Source: Nautilus pompilius (taxonomy: Eukaryota; Mollusca; Cephalopoda; Nautilida; Nautilidae). From it: a DNA stretch of 64,000 nucleotides. A program made the position numbers and the translations under genes. The DNA lies in NCBI GenBank assembly GCA_018389105.1, contig JACATO010000973.1, forward strand, positions 1-64,000, given 5' to 3'. Under the pieces are notes generated by a model. The model had not been told where the DNA came from and made no database searches. It worked only from the letters and a program-made list of their open reading frames with translations. This document shows positions 1 to 14,576 of the stretch, one piece after another (within the stretch, counting starts at the first letter, position 1; every line of letters starts with the position of its first letter).

Positions 1-2599
1 GTGTTTGTGTGCATGGGTGAAGTAACCTGTAGGTAAATGTACAGCCAGAGCCAAATGTTTTGCACCGCCCACTTTAAATCTACTAACTTTGCTGGATTAA
101 GTCGAATTAAAACCTGCTGAATTTGCACTGAAGTGATTTTTACCACATAACTAATGAAAAAATGACCACAATCGAAAACTGTCAGTTCGTAATCTACCAG
201 GCAAATACATGATTTTGGAAAAGATTTTATAAATCACAAGTGTGACTCCAAAAAAAAAAAAAAAAAAAAAACGTATTTGGAAGTAGACGTTTAGAGGTGT
301 TCACTGGTACAAGAACACGATTTTAAGATGAATTCCGTTATGGCTATTTCTAGGTTGGTCAAAAATGTTTGGCCATGCCTCTATAGTATTGCAATCATCA
401 TAAATCGGGAGTTCAGCAAAACCTGACCGACTGCAACTATTTAAAAAATGTAGCAAAAATTAATTATATATTTATACAAAAAAATAGTAATAATGGCTGA
501 TAGGAACCGTCTTGCTTGAAAAGCTACCTTTTAAAGCTATTCTTTATAGCTAACCGTCCTCACCACAAAACGAGGTAAAAATGTCAAATTCTTCTTTAAA
601 ACCCAAATTTTAATAATAGTAATTTTAAAACAAGGATTAATTATATAAGCTTCGGACTTCAGAAAAAAACATTGGAAGCTGCTTTACTGTATAATATTGG
701 TTTACGAAAGCAGCGTCTTGGTGTGGAGAGACATCACTTTCTTTTTTCTTTTTTTTTTACATTTCCTGAAGAATTTGTGGTATTTTCCAGTTTGATTTTG
801 AGAGTCCCCATTGCATTAATGATGCTGATTAATGGCTGAATAACAAACGCGTAGAGAAAGGCTCTAAATAAAATGAAGTAAAAACTCTTTCTTTTTTCTT
901 TGAAAATAAACACTGGAGACCGAAATAAGAGTCTTAATTAAACATCGAACTCAGCGAACATAAGGATGCTTTAGCTCGGTAAACTGAAGAAAAAAAATAC
1001 CTTCTTTTGCCTGAATGAGGGCTGTTGTTTTATTAAATCAGTGCTAAGGCGATATTAACTCAATTATTGATTCAATAGCCCCTTAGAGTAGCTGGGAGTT
1101 CCTAATTTTTGTGTGAACTGAGATTCGCATCAAACTGAAATATTTAATTCAATACTTCATTACCTTCCACATCAGCTTGATGTGGCATCGTGTCACACGG
1201 ACATTACTCCAACAAATCCAGTGACGTGTTTCTTCTTTCAATATAACGATACCATCATTATTCAGAGCGAAATTAGATAAAATCTGTTTAACACAACGGC
1301 AGGAATCCCACTCATCCTTAAAAGAGAATGGCTACGCCACTTATATATTTCTTCGCCGTAAAACGAATGGGGGGGAGTTTCTTCTCCGCCGATTCTCTAA
1401 CTCTTTGCTTCGGTAAGGGTGGAGACCATTCGTGATGGCGAATGCCGCGTAGATACCGCGCGAAGGCAAGCACTGGTTCTCTAAAACGCTTTTGAAGACT
1501 CGACGAAGCGCAGTTTCTTTCCTCTATAATAACGCACTTGCACAACACGCGCGTCTTGCTGGCTGCCCTCTTTTGCGTCTAAGTTCGAGACTCTTCGCGG
1601 CTGATATTCGCGCGCAGTTTCTTGTTTTCTAACCGGCTCTAAGACCGCTGTACGTCGAAAGATGTTTACGGGCTGCAGGGTGCGTTGGCTAAAGCCAACC
1701 TTCGGGCGTCTAATTGCGCGCGATTACCGAAACAGACCTGACGGGTTGTTCCAGAATCCACGGCCGGCTGAGTGGCACCGCAAAGAGGGCGAAGCTGGAA
1801 GTCTTTCCTCGTCGCTTCTCCGGCGTCCGCGGGCGAGAATGAAGCCCGCCTCGTCGTGGCGGTCGGTCCTTAGGAGCGAAGTCATCAGTCGGATTTGAAA
1901 GAAATAGAATAGCTTAGCAGGACGATGAATCATAATCCTTTATCTCCGGTCTATCCCGGATATGAACCCCCCACCGAAGGTTTAGCTAATTTCGATGATC
2001 ATCCAAGGAGGATCTTACGGTCAACCTCACAGTAGAGATTAAAGGGATAATTGCAGACTTTGTTGGGAGGAGCCTGGACCGAGGAAACATTAATATTCTG
2101 ATAAATGCCGGACCGTCTACAAGATCTACACGATGCAAGAGACAAACCTACCAAACACTGATAATAACATTTTGAGCAGCTTTTTGACTAAACATTGGTA
2201 GATACTAGTGTATCTGCAAAACTTATGGCGTTAGAATTTTTATGATACATATAAAGCTACATGTCAAAGCTACACGTTTTTTAGACGAAAGATATCTTAA
2301 TAACAAATCGTTAATGTTCTTAGCAGATTTGACTTTAAAATAAATGCCTCTAAGTTTCCTAACTATTTAATGTTTTTATGTATTCATCCATTTGTGTATT
2401 CATTTATTAATATATTTATTATTTATCTGTTTATTTTATACTTATTTTAAAAAAATGAATATTTAATCTTACGATATTTCGAGCCCCTTGTAAGCATCAG
2501 GCTACTGCAATACTGCGAACTCCATTCAGATGTGCCATCATTTTTATTGTGTGTAACAGATTGTAATTTTTGAAAAAGAAAGGGTTAAAATTAAACGAA
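1..2599. other. Intergenic DNA, no gene seen
   Basis: AT-rich DNA with many short A or T runs, the longest a 22-base A run at 250-271. A GC- and CpG-richer islet lies at about 1340-1900. Open frames there are at most 78 codons on either strand and match nothing I know. No RNA gene or transposon was recognised. Confidence 0.6.

Positions 2600-2641
<42 letters not shown>
2600..2641. repeat. (TA)n microsatellite followed by a T run
   Basis: About 13 TA dinucleotides run directly into about 15 T bases. This is an ordinary compound microsatellite. The flanking open frames on both strands pass through it and encode isoleucine/tyrosine and phenylalanine runs, so they are not genes. Confidence 0.9.
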
Positions 2642-5600
2642 AAGATTTGCGATAGAAATATAAAGCCGGAATCGAAGCTACAAGTAGCTCTACGAGTTCC
2701 TCGGCTAGTTTTCATTGTTGCTGCCTGTTTGTTTGTACGAGGTAGACAATTTGAAATTTCGTCCCGGAATCAGGGAACGGAAAGGGGCGAACGTAACCTG
2801 GTGGTTTCCGTTCAGCGGCGATGTATCCGACACTCGTACGGCGACATCTCTCAGAACAATTTCGACGTAGATCGCCGAAGCCAGGGGTGGTGGTGGGGGG
2901 TTTAAAATAAAATGTCTTCCAAGCCTTTCCGCCATTTGGTTTAGGTACAAAAACAGGTAATCAAAAACGATGATGAGCTGAGCATGGAGGGTAACATAAA
3001 TATTCCGAGTTTTGTATCGTCTGAACGCGACCATCGCATGATATTCAGTTCAGAACCAGGTAAGGTCAGAACCCATACGCAAACCTAGTGGAAGAGCTAT
3101 CCCGCACAAAATGCACAACTATGACGAAATAACACTTTTGAGGGCTTGTTAAAACGAAGCCTGTCTTACATTGATGTTTCTTTTAAATGAAATAAGTTGA
3201 TTATATTAATTAACAGACTTTCTTATTAAGGGAAGTAAAAGTATAGAAACGTTTTAAAATAGACCATTGGAGAAAAACAATTAAAAGATGTCATCAGCAG
3301 CTTAAGTTATCAGACTGAACGATTATTCAGTTTTTCTTAATCCGATCTCAAGTAAAATACTATTAATCTAGTGCTTAATTATAATTAATTATATTGTCTT
3401 TAGAGATACTGGAAGGTAGTGAAGATACAATAACAGTAGATTGAATGGAAGCTTCCTGCTTACGGGCTCATCGTTAGGTTCAAAGAGCTAAGAAGGTAGC
3501 TGATGTAATAGCATACCTCACCTGAGGGTTACTTGTAATTAAAGCTTGGTTTTAATTAAATTAAATATAGTAACAGTATTAAAGTTAAGAAAATGTAATC
3601 ACCTAGCAACCGGTGGACATAAGAATTCCACTACCCGTTCTCATTAATTTTCTATTATCAGTATGTGTCAGCCTCGAGTGGGTGTCCACAGTTCGGGATC
3701 CAGTGCAGACTAGGAGGTAAGGAAATATTCGGTGCAGTTTTGCAGTAGGATGCTTCGATGACGTCGAATCAAAGGTAAAGCTGACTTCTCTGAAGACACC
3801 GCGTATGACCATCGGTTCTCTCAGTCGCAAAGCTATAGAAATTCCAAAGTGACAGCGAGCACTGCGACCTTTACTATGAATGCCTAAAAAGAATTTATCC
3901 GCTAAGCGAAATAATTAAGATAAAATCTAGTACTGAAATCTCTCTATATTCAGCAACAACGATTATCTGCTAGGTGAAGGGATTACGATAAATCATGGTT
4001 CGTACAGCTCTACCAATTTACCAGCGACGATTGCTTTCTCGTGAAGAGTTTAAAGTTATGGTAAGTTAAAAGTTTCCAGACTGGACATGGGAAAGAAACT
4101 GAAAAAAAAAAATTATCCTTGCCATTCATGTTTTAGTAAATTGTGTTAAATAAACAAAATACCAGCTTAAATCTTTCGTTTCTTCATTAAGCGAAACATA
4201 TAAAATATTTTCAAATTTAAATTATCTGAATAAATCATGCTTTTCACGTTGAATAATTATATTCTTTGTCTCTTCTCTCAGTTTTAATTAATTTTATTAT
4301 TATACGGAAGAGAAAAAATGAAAGTAACACGGGGCAAAACCAACGTCTTTATTCTGACAGTAAATACATTGTAAACTCCATCTTTATCAGTAAATGTCAT
4401 TGAAAATCAACTTTACATAGTTACTAAAAAACTTCATCCAGTGTAATATAAACTAAACATGAAGGGTTTTAATAACTCTTAGCAGGTTTATCAACACAAG
4501 CTTCGCCATTAGAATGTTCATCATGAAGGAAATTGGCATTTAACTAGCCACAGACGTTTTGAAAACCCGACTAAATCGGGAAACTTAAATTATAAAAAAA
4601 GAAGTTAACTTGACTTAAACAAACTCTTGTTATTGTTTTGTTGTTTTTTTTTACATTTTTCATTTATTACAAAAATTAATGTATTTTTTTAAAGCTTACC
4701 GTTAAGTGAACAATGCAAGTCTCATATTTGTTAAATATTTTATTTTAATAAAATTGTCACGGTTATTTTCCAGAGCGTGTTTACCACAGAAGTATCGCAT
4801 GTCCACATCAGTAAAGGCTACCTCACGTGAGATTTAAATCCAAAAGGTGCTGATCGATTCCCTTTATTTAACAACCCTGAGAGTGTCTTCGAATATTATG
4901 AAAAATATAAACGAAAATTGCACGAACACAAAAAACCGATAGTTTGCTGTTCTTTAGCAATTAAATATAACCGGCGGAAGACAAACACTGCACAGATGTT
5001 TCAAGATGGCAGGTGGTTGGTTTTAAAAAAAAAAAAACCATTACTACGAACTTAAAGAGACAAATCTAAAATTTATTTAAATTGGCGGAAAGTTTTAAAG
5101 ACGAGAAAGTGCAATGGACAATTATGATGGGTGAAAGTTTAATTCGCATTAATGAGCAGAAATTCCTTAAAACTCTTATTCGTTTCGAATTTTTATTGTT
5201 GTGTTGATATTTAATAGTATCCAAAATAACTAATCAATGCCAGCTGTAAAACTGAGTATTACAGAGAAAGGAACACACTTCCTGCATTTTCAGCGATAGT
5301 AAATTTTCATAATACAAAGTGTATTTTGAGTTTCGAGTATATAATGCATTTCAAATGTCTCATACAGGTATGATGTATATATTATTCGTCTTTCAGATAT
5401 ATCACAATTTTAAATTGTTTCGGATGACTTTAGAGTATACAATAAAATTCAGCTGTGTTTCAGTTTAGTTTTTCAAATATATTTCAGCCGAGTTTCAGCT
5501 TTATAACACATTCCATTTGTGCTTCGGTCGAGACTTTTCTCTTGATTTCTGTCTTTATGTAGTTCATCCGATGATTATGACTGCGCTTGCCCCAATTCTG

Positions 5601-6731
5601 TAACCTCAAACAGTTTTGAGACAGTTTCTGATTTCGAAACTCCACAATCAATATACTGCAATACAAAAGCTGATCGAATGCGATTAGTATCATTATTTCT
5701 ACAGCTTTTATTTGATAAATCTTTAACTCAAAACCAAAAAAACAAAACAAACGATTTGTTAAAAGCAAACAGTAAGTCTTGACGATATTAAAATAGCGCC
5801 CTTTGCTGTTTATATGTTTGATATTTTGGTTAGCCCCCGATAAGCATAAATGGATTTGCATCAATAAATTTTTATCGTATTATTATCATCATCTGCAACA
5901 ACAGTGAAATCGCTTGAAAACCTTTCCTCCACAACTCTCGTTTTTTTTAAAAACATAAATAAACTCTCAATTTATGCAGCTTAGCTTGTTCGTCTTTTTC
6001 ATCTTAGTGTTTGACATTGCATTTTCAAAAATCTCATTGAGCTGTAGTGACTAGATAAACAGACTTTGTAGAGTACACTTGGGTTCAAACTAGCCCCTCT
6101 TTCTCTGTTCTTCTTTAACGCGGAGATCAAAAGATTTGTTCCAAAAAACTACGAAATTCCATTGGCTGACTCCCAATTGCAGAATTTCTGTCATTGTTCT
6201 AACGACAGACCAACACGCGAACGGTTCATTCAGTCACCAGGCTGTTACAGATTGTACTAGGCTAACAGGTGTTAAAAGTTAATAGGTTTTCTGGATAATT
6301 AAGTTTTATTTCTAATTATGTTTTTTTTCATTGAAATCAATATTCTTTTGTTGATGCACTCCAAATAAGACCAAGCAGGGGGGCAGTCTTCTCAAAGATG
6401 CGATTTCGGTCGGTCTGCCATCTCCGGGATGTGGCAGGATACATTCTGATGTTTGCTTTAAGTGCGGAATTAGCATTCATGAAGTCCCTTCTTCCCCGGT
6501 TGATTAAAATTGCCTCTTCTCTCATATCTTTTCTGCTCCTTCCTGCAGTTACTGACGGAGACTGAGCACTTTATAAACCGTCAACTTTCCTTAGCTGTTA
6601 GAAGGCATTGTTGACTACCGGGATTAAAGACTTCGAGATACAGCATCCAATGTCATTTCCTGGAGGATTAGTGATTTTTAAATTTATTTATTGGTCAGTC
6701 AAATGTGACTTTGGTTAAACTTGCGTGCTAA

Positions 6732-6734
<3 letters not shown>
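2642..6734. other. Intergenic DNA, no gene seen
   Basis: AT-rich and largely unique. The longest open frame is 126 codons on the minus strand (5484-5864). Its product is isoleucine/leucine/asparagine-rich in the way expected of AT-rich non-coding DNA, and I recognise no domain. No tandem repeats of note and no RNA genes were seen. Confidence 0.55.
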
Positions 6735-6801
<67 letters not shown>

Positions 6802-6839
6802 GTCAGTATATATAGAGAGAGAGAGAGAGATGACGTCAG

Positions 6840-6877
<38 letters not shown>

Positions 6878-7007
6878 TGACGTCAGTATATATATAGAGA
6901 GAGAGAAAGAGCAAGATGACGTCAGTGTATAGATATAGAGAGAGAGAGAGAGGAGAGAGAGATGATGACGTCAGTATATATATAGAGAGAGAGAGAGATG
7001 ACGTCAG

Positions 7008-7041
<34 letters not shown>

Positions 7042-7209
7042 TGACGTCGTCAGTATAGATATAGAGAGAGAGAGAGAGATGACGAGTGATATATATAGAT
7101 ATAGAGGAGAGAGAGAGAGAGATGACGTCAGTATATATATATAGAGAGAGAGACATGACGTCAGTATATATATATATAGAGAGAGCGAGAGAGAGAGAGA
7201 TGACGTCAG

Positions 7210-7241
<32 letters not shown>

Positions 7242-7256
7242 AAGAGATGACGTCAG

Positions 7257-7294
<38 letters not shown>

Positions 7295-7615
7295 ACGTCA
7301 GTATATATATAGAGAGAGAGAGAAAGAGCAAGATGACGTCGTGTATATATATATAGAGAGAGAGAGAAGAGAGAGATGACGTCAGAGTATATATATAGAG
7401 AGAGAGAGAGAGATGAAGTCAGTATATATATAGATATATCGAGAGAGAGAGAGAGAGAGGATGACGTCAGTATATATATATAGAAGAGAGAGAGATGACG
7501 TCGTAGTATATATATATATAATAGAGAGAGAGAGAGAGAGAGAGATGACGTCAGTATCATATATAGAGAGAGAGAAAAAGCAAGAAGATGACGTCAGTGT
7601 ATATATATATAGAGA
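6735..7615 (+). repeat. CRE-bearing minisatellite array A
   Basis: About 880 bp of units made of a (GA)n tract, the core gatgacgtcagta and a (TA)n tract. Spacing between cores is roughly 33-50 bp. I count 15 perfect TGACGTCA octamers (6798, 6831, 6878, 6917, 6966, 6999, 7123, 7156, 7201, 7248, 7293, 7377, 7462, 7546, 7589) and five one-step variants (near 7042, 7080, 7333, 7413, 7495). A sub-variant with agcaag before the core and gtgta after it recurs near 6910, 7325 and 7575, which suggests longer duplicated blocks. The palindrome is the known CREB/ATF site; whether it is bound here is unknown. The open frames across the array are low-complexity translations, not genes. Confidence 0.92.
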
Positions 7616-10600
7616 GAACAATAATCGTATTTATAAAACTAACTCTAATTCAAATCCTTGATCTTAACTTCCAAACCTAAATCAAGCCTTACCAAACCAA
7701 CCTTATCTTCCAGTCCGAACATCTCAAACGCCCATACAAAAATATTCCCAATTACCATTTAAGTTTAGTTATTACAAGGGAACAGAACCATTGTAGCTCT
7801 GTTTTCTCCTCCACTGTTATATCCAAAATCGGAAATTCATTCGTCCATTTCTATTCACTTACTAAAATACTGTCGAAATATCTAGCTGTGTTGATACTTT
7901 AGCCATTTTACCGTAATATCCTAGTATTATTAACTGTAAAGACCCCCAGAAATAGTTCATTATATTCCAAAAGCTTCTAATTATTTCTAAAATTGCTGTA
8001 AAGTATTTCCTCAGAAGGTCAATATGAATACTGTAACAAATTCTACGGCTTTTTATCGTTCACCATTCCGATTGCTTAAGGCTCGGGAAAAGCATTCCAG
8101 AGAACCTGCAGGCACCCTTTGTGCTATTTTATTATTTTCTCTATTTTTGTGGATTAAACGCCTCCACAGCATATTCCCGACGAAGGCGAACGAATGGTTT
8201 ACATAATGGAAACGGAACTTTAGGTTTGTTTGGTTTGAAGCCAAATTAGATTTTCGAAATTCTTTGATTATCAACTTGATTCCTGCTCCAAGCAGCATCC
8301 AGATACCTCATGTCAAGCTACGCTTTTCGACTGAGTGCCTTTCCCCCCATAGGACGGTCATTATTTTCTCCTCCACCTATTCACGTCTTTTCGAGTATCA
8401 GGTTCTGTTTCTACTTAACCGAGGATTCCAAGAAATTGCTCTGTTCTGTTCGAAACTCGTCTTCATCGTCGTAGTGATTATTACCTTAAAAGGAACCGAA
8501 TTTAAAAAGAGCACAATAAACAAACGCAGGACGATAATGATACCTTCTAGGCTACTCGTATTTACAATCGTAATCTGTCTGGCCTGCTGAGAAGAACTCA
8601 TTACCATTATTTTGCTTAGATTAATTGTCCTTTACGAAAGAAAAAACTCCTACTCCCAGCTGTTCTACATCTTCTTCTACCCCCCTATTTTATGTTGATA
8701 TAATCAGTCGTCTCACCCACGTAAACATTAAAAGAATACACTGACGTGCTGAAAGTGCCCCCTAAATCCTGAATTTGTTTTTTTTGGATTTTAGTAAAGA
8801 AAAAGCATGAGGTTACTGCATGATCCGTTAAGACGATTAGCGATCAGATCAAGCAAAACGCCTTTGTCGTTATATGTGCCATGATGTCACTACGGATCCT
8901 TCACCGAGGAAACCTCTATTAATGATATATAACTGGATGTCACTATTGCTAACTGCGGCAATATCGGGTTGTTGCTGTTATCTACAGTGACACCACTACG
9001 ACTGCTGTCGAAAGCAACTTCATTAACCCACATGGACTTCACTGCTACTTCCTTCCATCTACAGTCGCACTCAATGCTATTATCCACAGGGATCTCACCA
9101 CCACTAATCTAGATCGACATCGTTTTATTCCAGTGACTTGCTGCTCTGGTTTTGTGCCTTGAGTCCTACACGTTTTGGTCTCGTTGGAAGAACCACCATT
9201 TTTTCTATTTTTTAACACGTTCCCTTAAGAAAGTCCCAAAGAGCGGGGTCGAACGGACCACTGACATGGCTCTCCTCTTCCAACCCACTTTTCAGGAAAA
9301 AGTACCCTTTTAAGAAATCGCGAACAAATAAGGGATCGTCGCGTGGAGTCCCATCCCGTTAGACATTTAAAAAATAAAAAAAAAATAAAAAAATTTCTAG
9401 CAAGGGCACCTTGGTACTTCCCCTCTTCCACGCTCCAGAACTTCATGGGTCCGCGTTCCAAATGCGACAGTTGGTGGGTTAATCTCACCACTTAGATGAA
9501 AAGTATCTTCACCTGTGAAACGGACTGCGGTGTTTTAAAGATCGTAGACAATTTCCAGGCTTTTTTTTCCCCCCTCTGAAGTTGCCGACAGAGATAAGCC
9601 TTTGCGGGGTAATCGTTTTCCCAGTAAACGCTGAACAACCAAAATCCCATGGCCTTGTCGATGCGACCCACCCCTCAAAATGATGAAAAAAGGTGGAAAC
9701 GTTCAGGAACAATTGCACTATGTTTGTGCGTGAAAGGGCTCGGGATGAACCAACCGGATCATTTCCTCCATCTTGGTGGAAAGGAAAGCGCTTCATAAGC
9801 CGCTGTTGCGGTTTATCCCTCCGTCTGTTAACTAGACTACGTTATTTAAGTTAAAACCAAACTTAGTCGGTTTGATTCTCATTGCATCCGGCCTGTTTAG
9901 TGCCTAGTCGCTCCCTCTATTTTTTTTTCCCTATCAGCCCGTTCCGAAAGAATTTTTTCCGGGTAGTCCGGTTTCATTCTAATCAAAGGAGCTCTCTCGG
10001 CTCGCGCTCCGGGTTCAGCCAAAAAAAAAAAAATCTATTTAATTGGATTTATGCAAAGTGCATTTACAGTCTAAAACAAAGTCTAATTACCCGGCCAACA
10101 GATGCATTAAAAATGTATAAACTTACGTTTGAGCAGTAACTATTTACTCTTTCATGTGGTTGCCAATTACTGTGGGCAGTACATTTCAATCTTTGGTTAT
10201 TAAAAATTAAACAGAATTATTAATAATAAATATTTTAGATTGAGAAAAAATTGTGCTAACGGTTTAACGAACGGGGTTTATAATTTGAGTGTTTGAAGTC
10301 TTAATGTCGATACATTACGTCGGTTTATTGTCATTAAAAAAGACAAAAACTTCTTGTAATACATTGGTAAGTGCTTTTGGTTCTCTTTCATATTTACTTC
10401 GAAACTTTTTTTTTTTTTAATATTTAACTATTGTCTCTTACGCTAATACTCGTAAACTTACATATAATCGAGATTTAGATTTTCTGTGGTTTTGTGTAGA
10501 AAGGAAGGTTTTAAAAATTGCATTCTTAGTAATTTAAAATTTCAACAAAATTTAAAAAAAAAAAAAAACCTTTGTATTGTAAATTTCGTTATCTTACTTT

Positions 10601-13600
10601 ATCTACATGGTCGGGGAAACTTTTTTTAAGTTAAAGGGATTCCGGAGATGCTCTGACATTTATTCGTTATTATCTGTCCGTAAGGAATCTGCTTCTTGTC
10701 TGGAGAACTAATGATGCCTTTTTAAAATGTTTTTATCGCTTATCCGCTCTTGATGTTGTTAGCGTTTGCGCTGTGTTACTCGTTTTTTTTACATCCAGAG
10801 GCCGTCGACCATAAACCCGGAATCTGAGCATTTAATAGCGTGTGAAAGGGGCGATCTCGTTGCTATGCGTCGGTTTAGCCGCATTCGTTCATCGTGAAGT
10901 TCTTGTAAATATGGCTGGAAAGCTTGTTGCTACTGTTGTGATCGTAATGATTCCTTTTCCGGTCAGTAAGTTTGACAATAGTCCAACATATCGTCTTGAC
11001 ATCACGGCGCGATTGCCTCAGATCACGTTGTAAAATCTCACAGTTTTTACAAAAACGTACGGATCCCTGCTAAGGATCCTTTGTGCTCGAGGTTCGCGGT
11101 GTTTAAGTGCTTCAGTAGGAATTTAGTTTCTTAAAACCGTCTGTAACGTACTCGATGCAAGCCGTGTACCAAGTCAGTGACTAGTCGATGCGAGATTAGG
11201 CTGGCCGTATTAGACGACAAGAACGGTTCCCATTTACCTCCAAGAAAGGTTGTTAGGTTACTACCTTGGGTGACGAAGATAGCGTTAAATGTAATTTTTA
11301 TTGACAACGCCACAATTTTCTCGTAGGTGAAGTACAACAGCGATTAGCGCCCTCATCTCACCTGAAGTAGGCAACATCTATTGATCAAGTCAGTAAATGT
11401 ATATTTAACTCTTCGTGACTCAACTGTAAGCTATTTCCAACAAAGCGCGAGTGCGTAGGTCTATAAGGAGACCCCTACATAACTGCCCCCAAGTGAATTG
11501 TTCCGCTATTCAAGCAGTTCCAATTTTGGAGAGATTTCTCCTTACTTATTGCCAACAGAATAATCACTGCCTATTATCTGCCACTGGTCAACATCATTCC
11601 GAGCTGAAACACCATAATTACATTTTAAAAAATTATAACTGGGAATTCCAAAGTGATAAAAGAGCGACCGCAGGGAATCTAAAATAATCGTACATTTATT
11701 TCGTCTCGAAGCCTTGGTGTAATCGCTGTACAGATTAACCTAATTGCCACAAACGTTCGTACGGTCTCACTTATATCTGCGTCTGTCGGTCGAGCGAAGA
11801 GAAAAAAATCATTCACTAAATCTTATTGTAGTGATTAATTGAACTGAAATTCTATCTGATTATAGCTTACAGTTAAAATTTCTGTAGATAGGTTTGTCAA
11901 TATCTATAGTTTAGAGTACAAAACAGAACGAAACAAAAACAGTCATCTTTTTTTATAGAATAAAAAATCGACTTTAAATGAAATTTACATGGAATTTAGT
12001 ATTTTTGCACACGGGTTAAATCCATGTAAGGTTGGCTTTTGGTTCCTTATCGCGGTCATTACAGGAGTAAATATGATGACTGTTCAATAGCAAGACTTCC
12101 CTTGCGCGTGTCCAAACAGACGGATGACCCTGATATGCTTATTATATCAGAAATAGTTGGGAATTTAGAAACTGCACTTCTGACGATGACGTAACAATAG
12201 AGATTCTTATGCTTGTTTATATTATCTTCCACATCACGCGTACCGATTTTATTCACTACATATATTTGTTTGTGAACATTGGACCATTTAGCATCCGGTG
12301 TTCGCCTAAAACCTTGGCTAGAGCGCCGAGTACGATTTTAAACTCGGTTGCATCATCTCCCGCCATCACAGTAGGCAGCTTCCAGTTTATCTGTCTTCGC
12401 CTAACTGACAGAAAAAAGACCAATTCATATTTCTCTCTTCTTCTTCTTCTTCTTGTAGCTGTTTCTGCAACCGGAAACAAGAAACCGAACACTTAGAACT
12501 CGCCGGAATTCTTCAAACGGTGGCCTGTCAAGCTGACACAGTACCTGTAATCTTGTGATCCCTTAGACATGGATAAAAACTCGGCTCCTACTCTCTTCCC
12601 CCCCCCCCGCAACCTCTGATAACTTCCATACTTAACTAGTAGCTCCTCAGTTCACCTGCCACCAATTATTACTTACTTACTACTGCGCGGAATTCATCTA
12701 ATCTTGCCCTCCCTTCGTTCGGAGTCCAGCAGCCCCGCCCCCTTCTCAGCAATTCTAGCTCTCCCTCTCTATTTAAAAGCCATACTTACCAGCCGAATAA
12801 CGGATAACACTAGTGTTTACCGACAGGAGGACAGTAATATTTAAAAGAAAAATAGCATTATAAACACGTTACAGCTAATCGGTAAATAAAGTGTAATAGT
12901 GCTTTTAAAAAAGAAAGGACTTATTAACCGAAAACTAGCTAGAATCTGTTATTTTACTTGGTTTAGAGAACTATTTAAAATATATGACGGTGACAGTTCT
13001 AGAATAGAAACGAACCATCGACATATGTATGTGACAGATACGTAGCATAGAATCTAAGATGCTAAAATTTCTATAGTTCTAGGAGGACTCGCTTACAGTT
13101 AATTGTTTTCTTGTATCATCAAGAGGCAAGGTAAATTAATAACTATGTAGTCTACCCTATCATCGATTTATCAATAAACATCGGTGATGTAGTGATTTCT
13201 TGTAGGGGCACAACTGATATCGCAGGAAGTTCGGTTTGATAGATGCGGACTTGAATACTGCTGCAGCGGAAATGACATCACAACTGTTTTGGTTGACGCT
13301 GAACACCACTCTATTACTGTTTGACCAGGACGATTTTTAAATCCACTATAGGAAGATAATAGAAGTGGCTTAGGCTGTTGGGGGGGTGGGGCTAGCCATC
13401 AAGTCGTTTCCAAGCCGCCAGCGAAACCGCTTTTTTTTTTCTTCTTCTTCTTCGTATTAGCCTCGAGGTTGACAGGGAAGTCTTACTGAGACATTGCAGC
13501 GGGATTCGTCAGGACGGCGACCGATCAGCTGCGCGCCAAGGGCGAGAAGGAAGGAGCTGTCGAGGGAGACGGCAAAATGGTTTCCCTTCTTCATCACCCC

Positions 13601-14218
13601 CCAACCCCGACCGAACTGCAACAGGAATCGTATGAGCCGACTGACTGAACGTTCGAATACTCGCCGCGGGTTATCAGCCAGCGGGACCCGGGCATCCGAG
13701 ACGAACACTAGGCTTGCGTTCGGAAACGAAGGGTTAATACCAGTCGCTCGCCTTTCCTTTGTAGGAAGGGAAAGTAAACCTTCATCTAGGCCCTTCTGAC
13801 ATATTGGTAAATGTCCCTGGATTACATCTAACCTTCGGCACCTTGGCCGTCGCGTGGCGTTTTCACCAGAAGCAGCGGACGTGATCCGCATGGGGCGGTG
13901 ACCGGGTTCTTCGATCTTTCGCCGACTATTTCCCCTTTCATTTGATTCCGATCGCTTTTAACACCGCTCCGTTACCTCACAGCAAAACTGTTGTTAATCT
14001 GAATCTCATTCTATTATCTATTTTTCTGTTGTTGTTGGTTAAAAAAAAAAGGGGAGTCACTGAAATGCGAAGGAAAGCAATAATGATTCCGTGGTTTGAG
14101 AACGTTCTTCATCAGCGGAGATCTGGAGTATCGATTGTCGCCGGCACAATGTTCGTCAGGCAGCTGTCTTGGAGTCAGCGACTCGGAATAATCACCTGTC
14201 AGATTTTTTTTTTAAGGA
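7616..14218. other. Intergenic DNA, no gene seen
   Basis: Mixed AT-rich and moderate-GC DNA with homopolymer runs (for example near 9365-9390, 10021-10033 and 10554-10568) and a run of ctt triplets at about 12438-12455. A GC-richer islet at about 13440-13940 holds a 144-codon minus-strand frame (13457-13891) with no recognised domain. Long frames are expected by chance in such CpG-rich DNA, so I do not call it. No RNA genes or intact transposons were seen. Confidence 0.5.
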
Positions 14219-14539
14219 AGGAAGGAGAGAGAGAGAGAGAGAGAGAGGTGGAAAGAGATGGAGAGAGAGATGCACAGAGAGAGAGAGAGAGTGAACGGAG
14301 AGACGGAGAGAGAGAGAGAGAGATGGAAAGAGATGGAGAGAGATGCACAGAGAGAGAGAGATGACGTCAGTATAGGCGAGATGATGTCATTGCACGAGCG
14401 AGAGAGCGAGAGAGAGAGAGAGATGACGTCAGTACAGCGAGATGATGTCATTGCAGCGAGCGAGAGAGCGAGAGAGAGAGAGAGAGATGACGTCAGTACA
14501 GCGAGCGAAGGAGAGGAGCGATGATGTCAGTACAGAGAG

Positions 14540-14576
<37 letters not shown>

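Noticed and set aside
9230-9280. B-box-like word gttcgacccc on the minus strand
   Set aside because: Upstream sequence has no credible A box; a single 10-base match is not enough.
13457-13891. 144-codon minus-strand frame
   Set aside because: GC-rich islet with overlapping frames on both strands; no recognisable domain.
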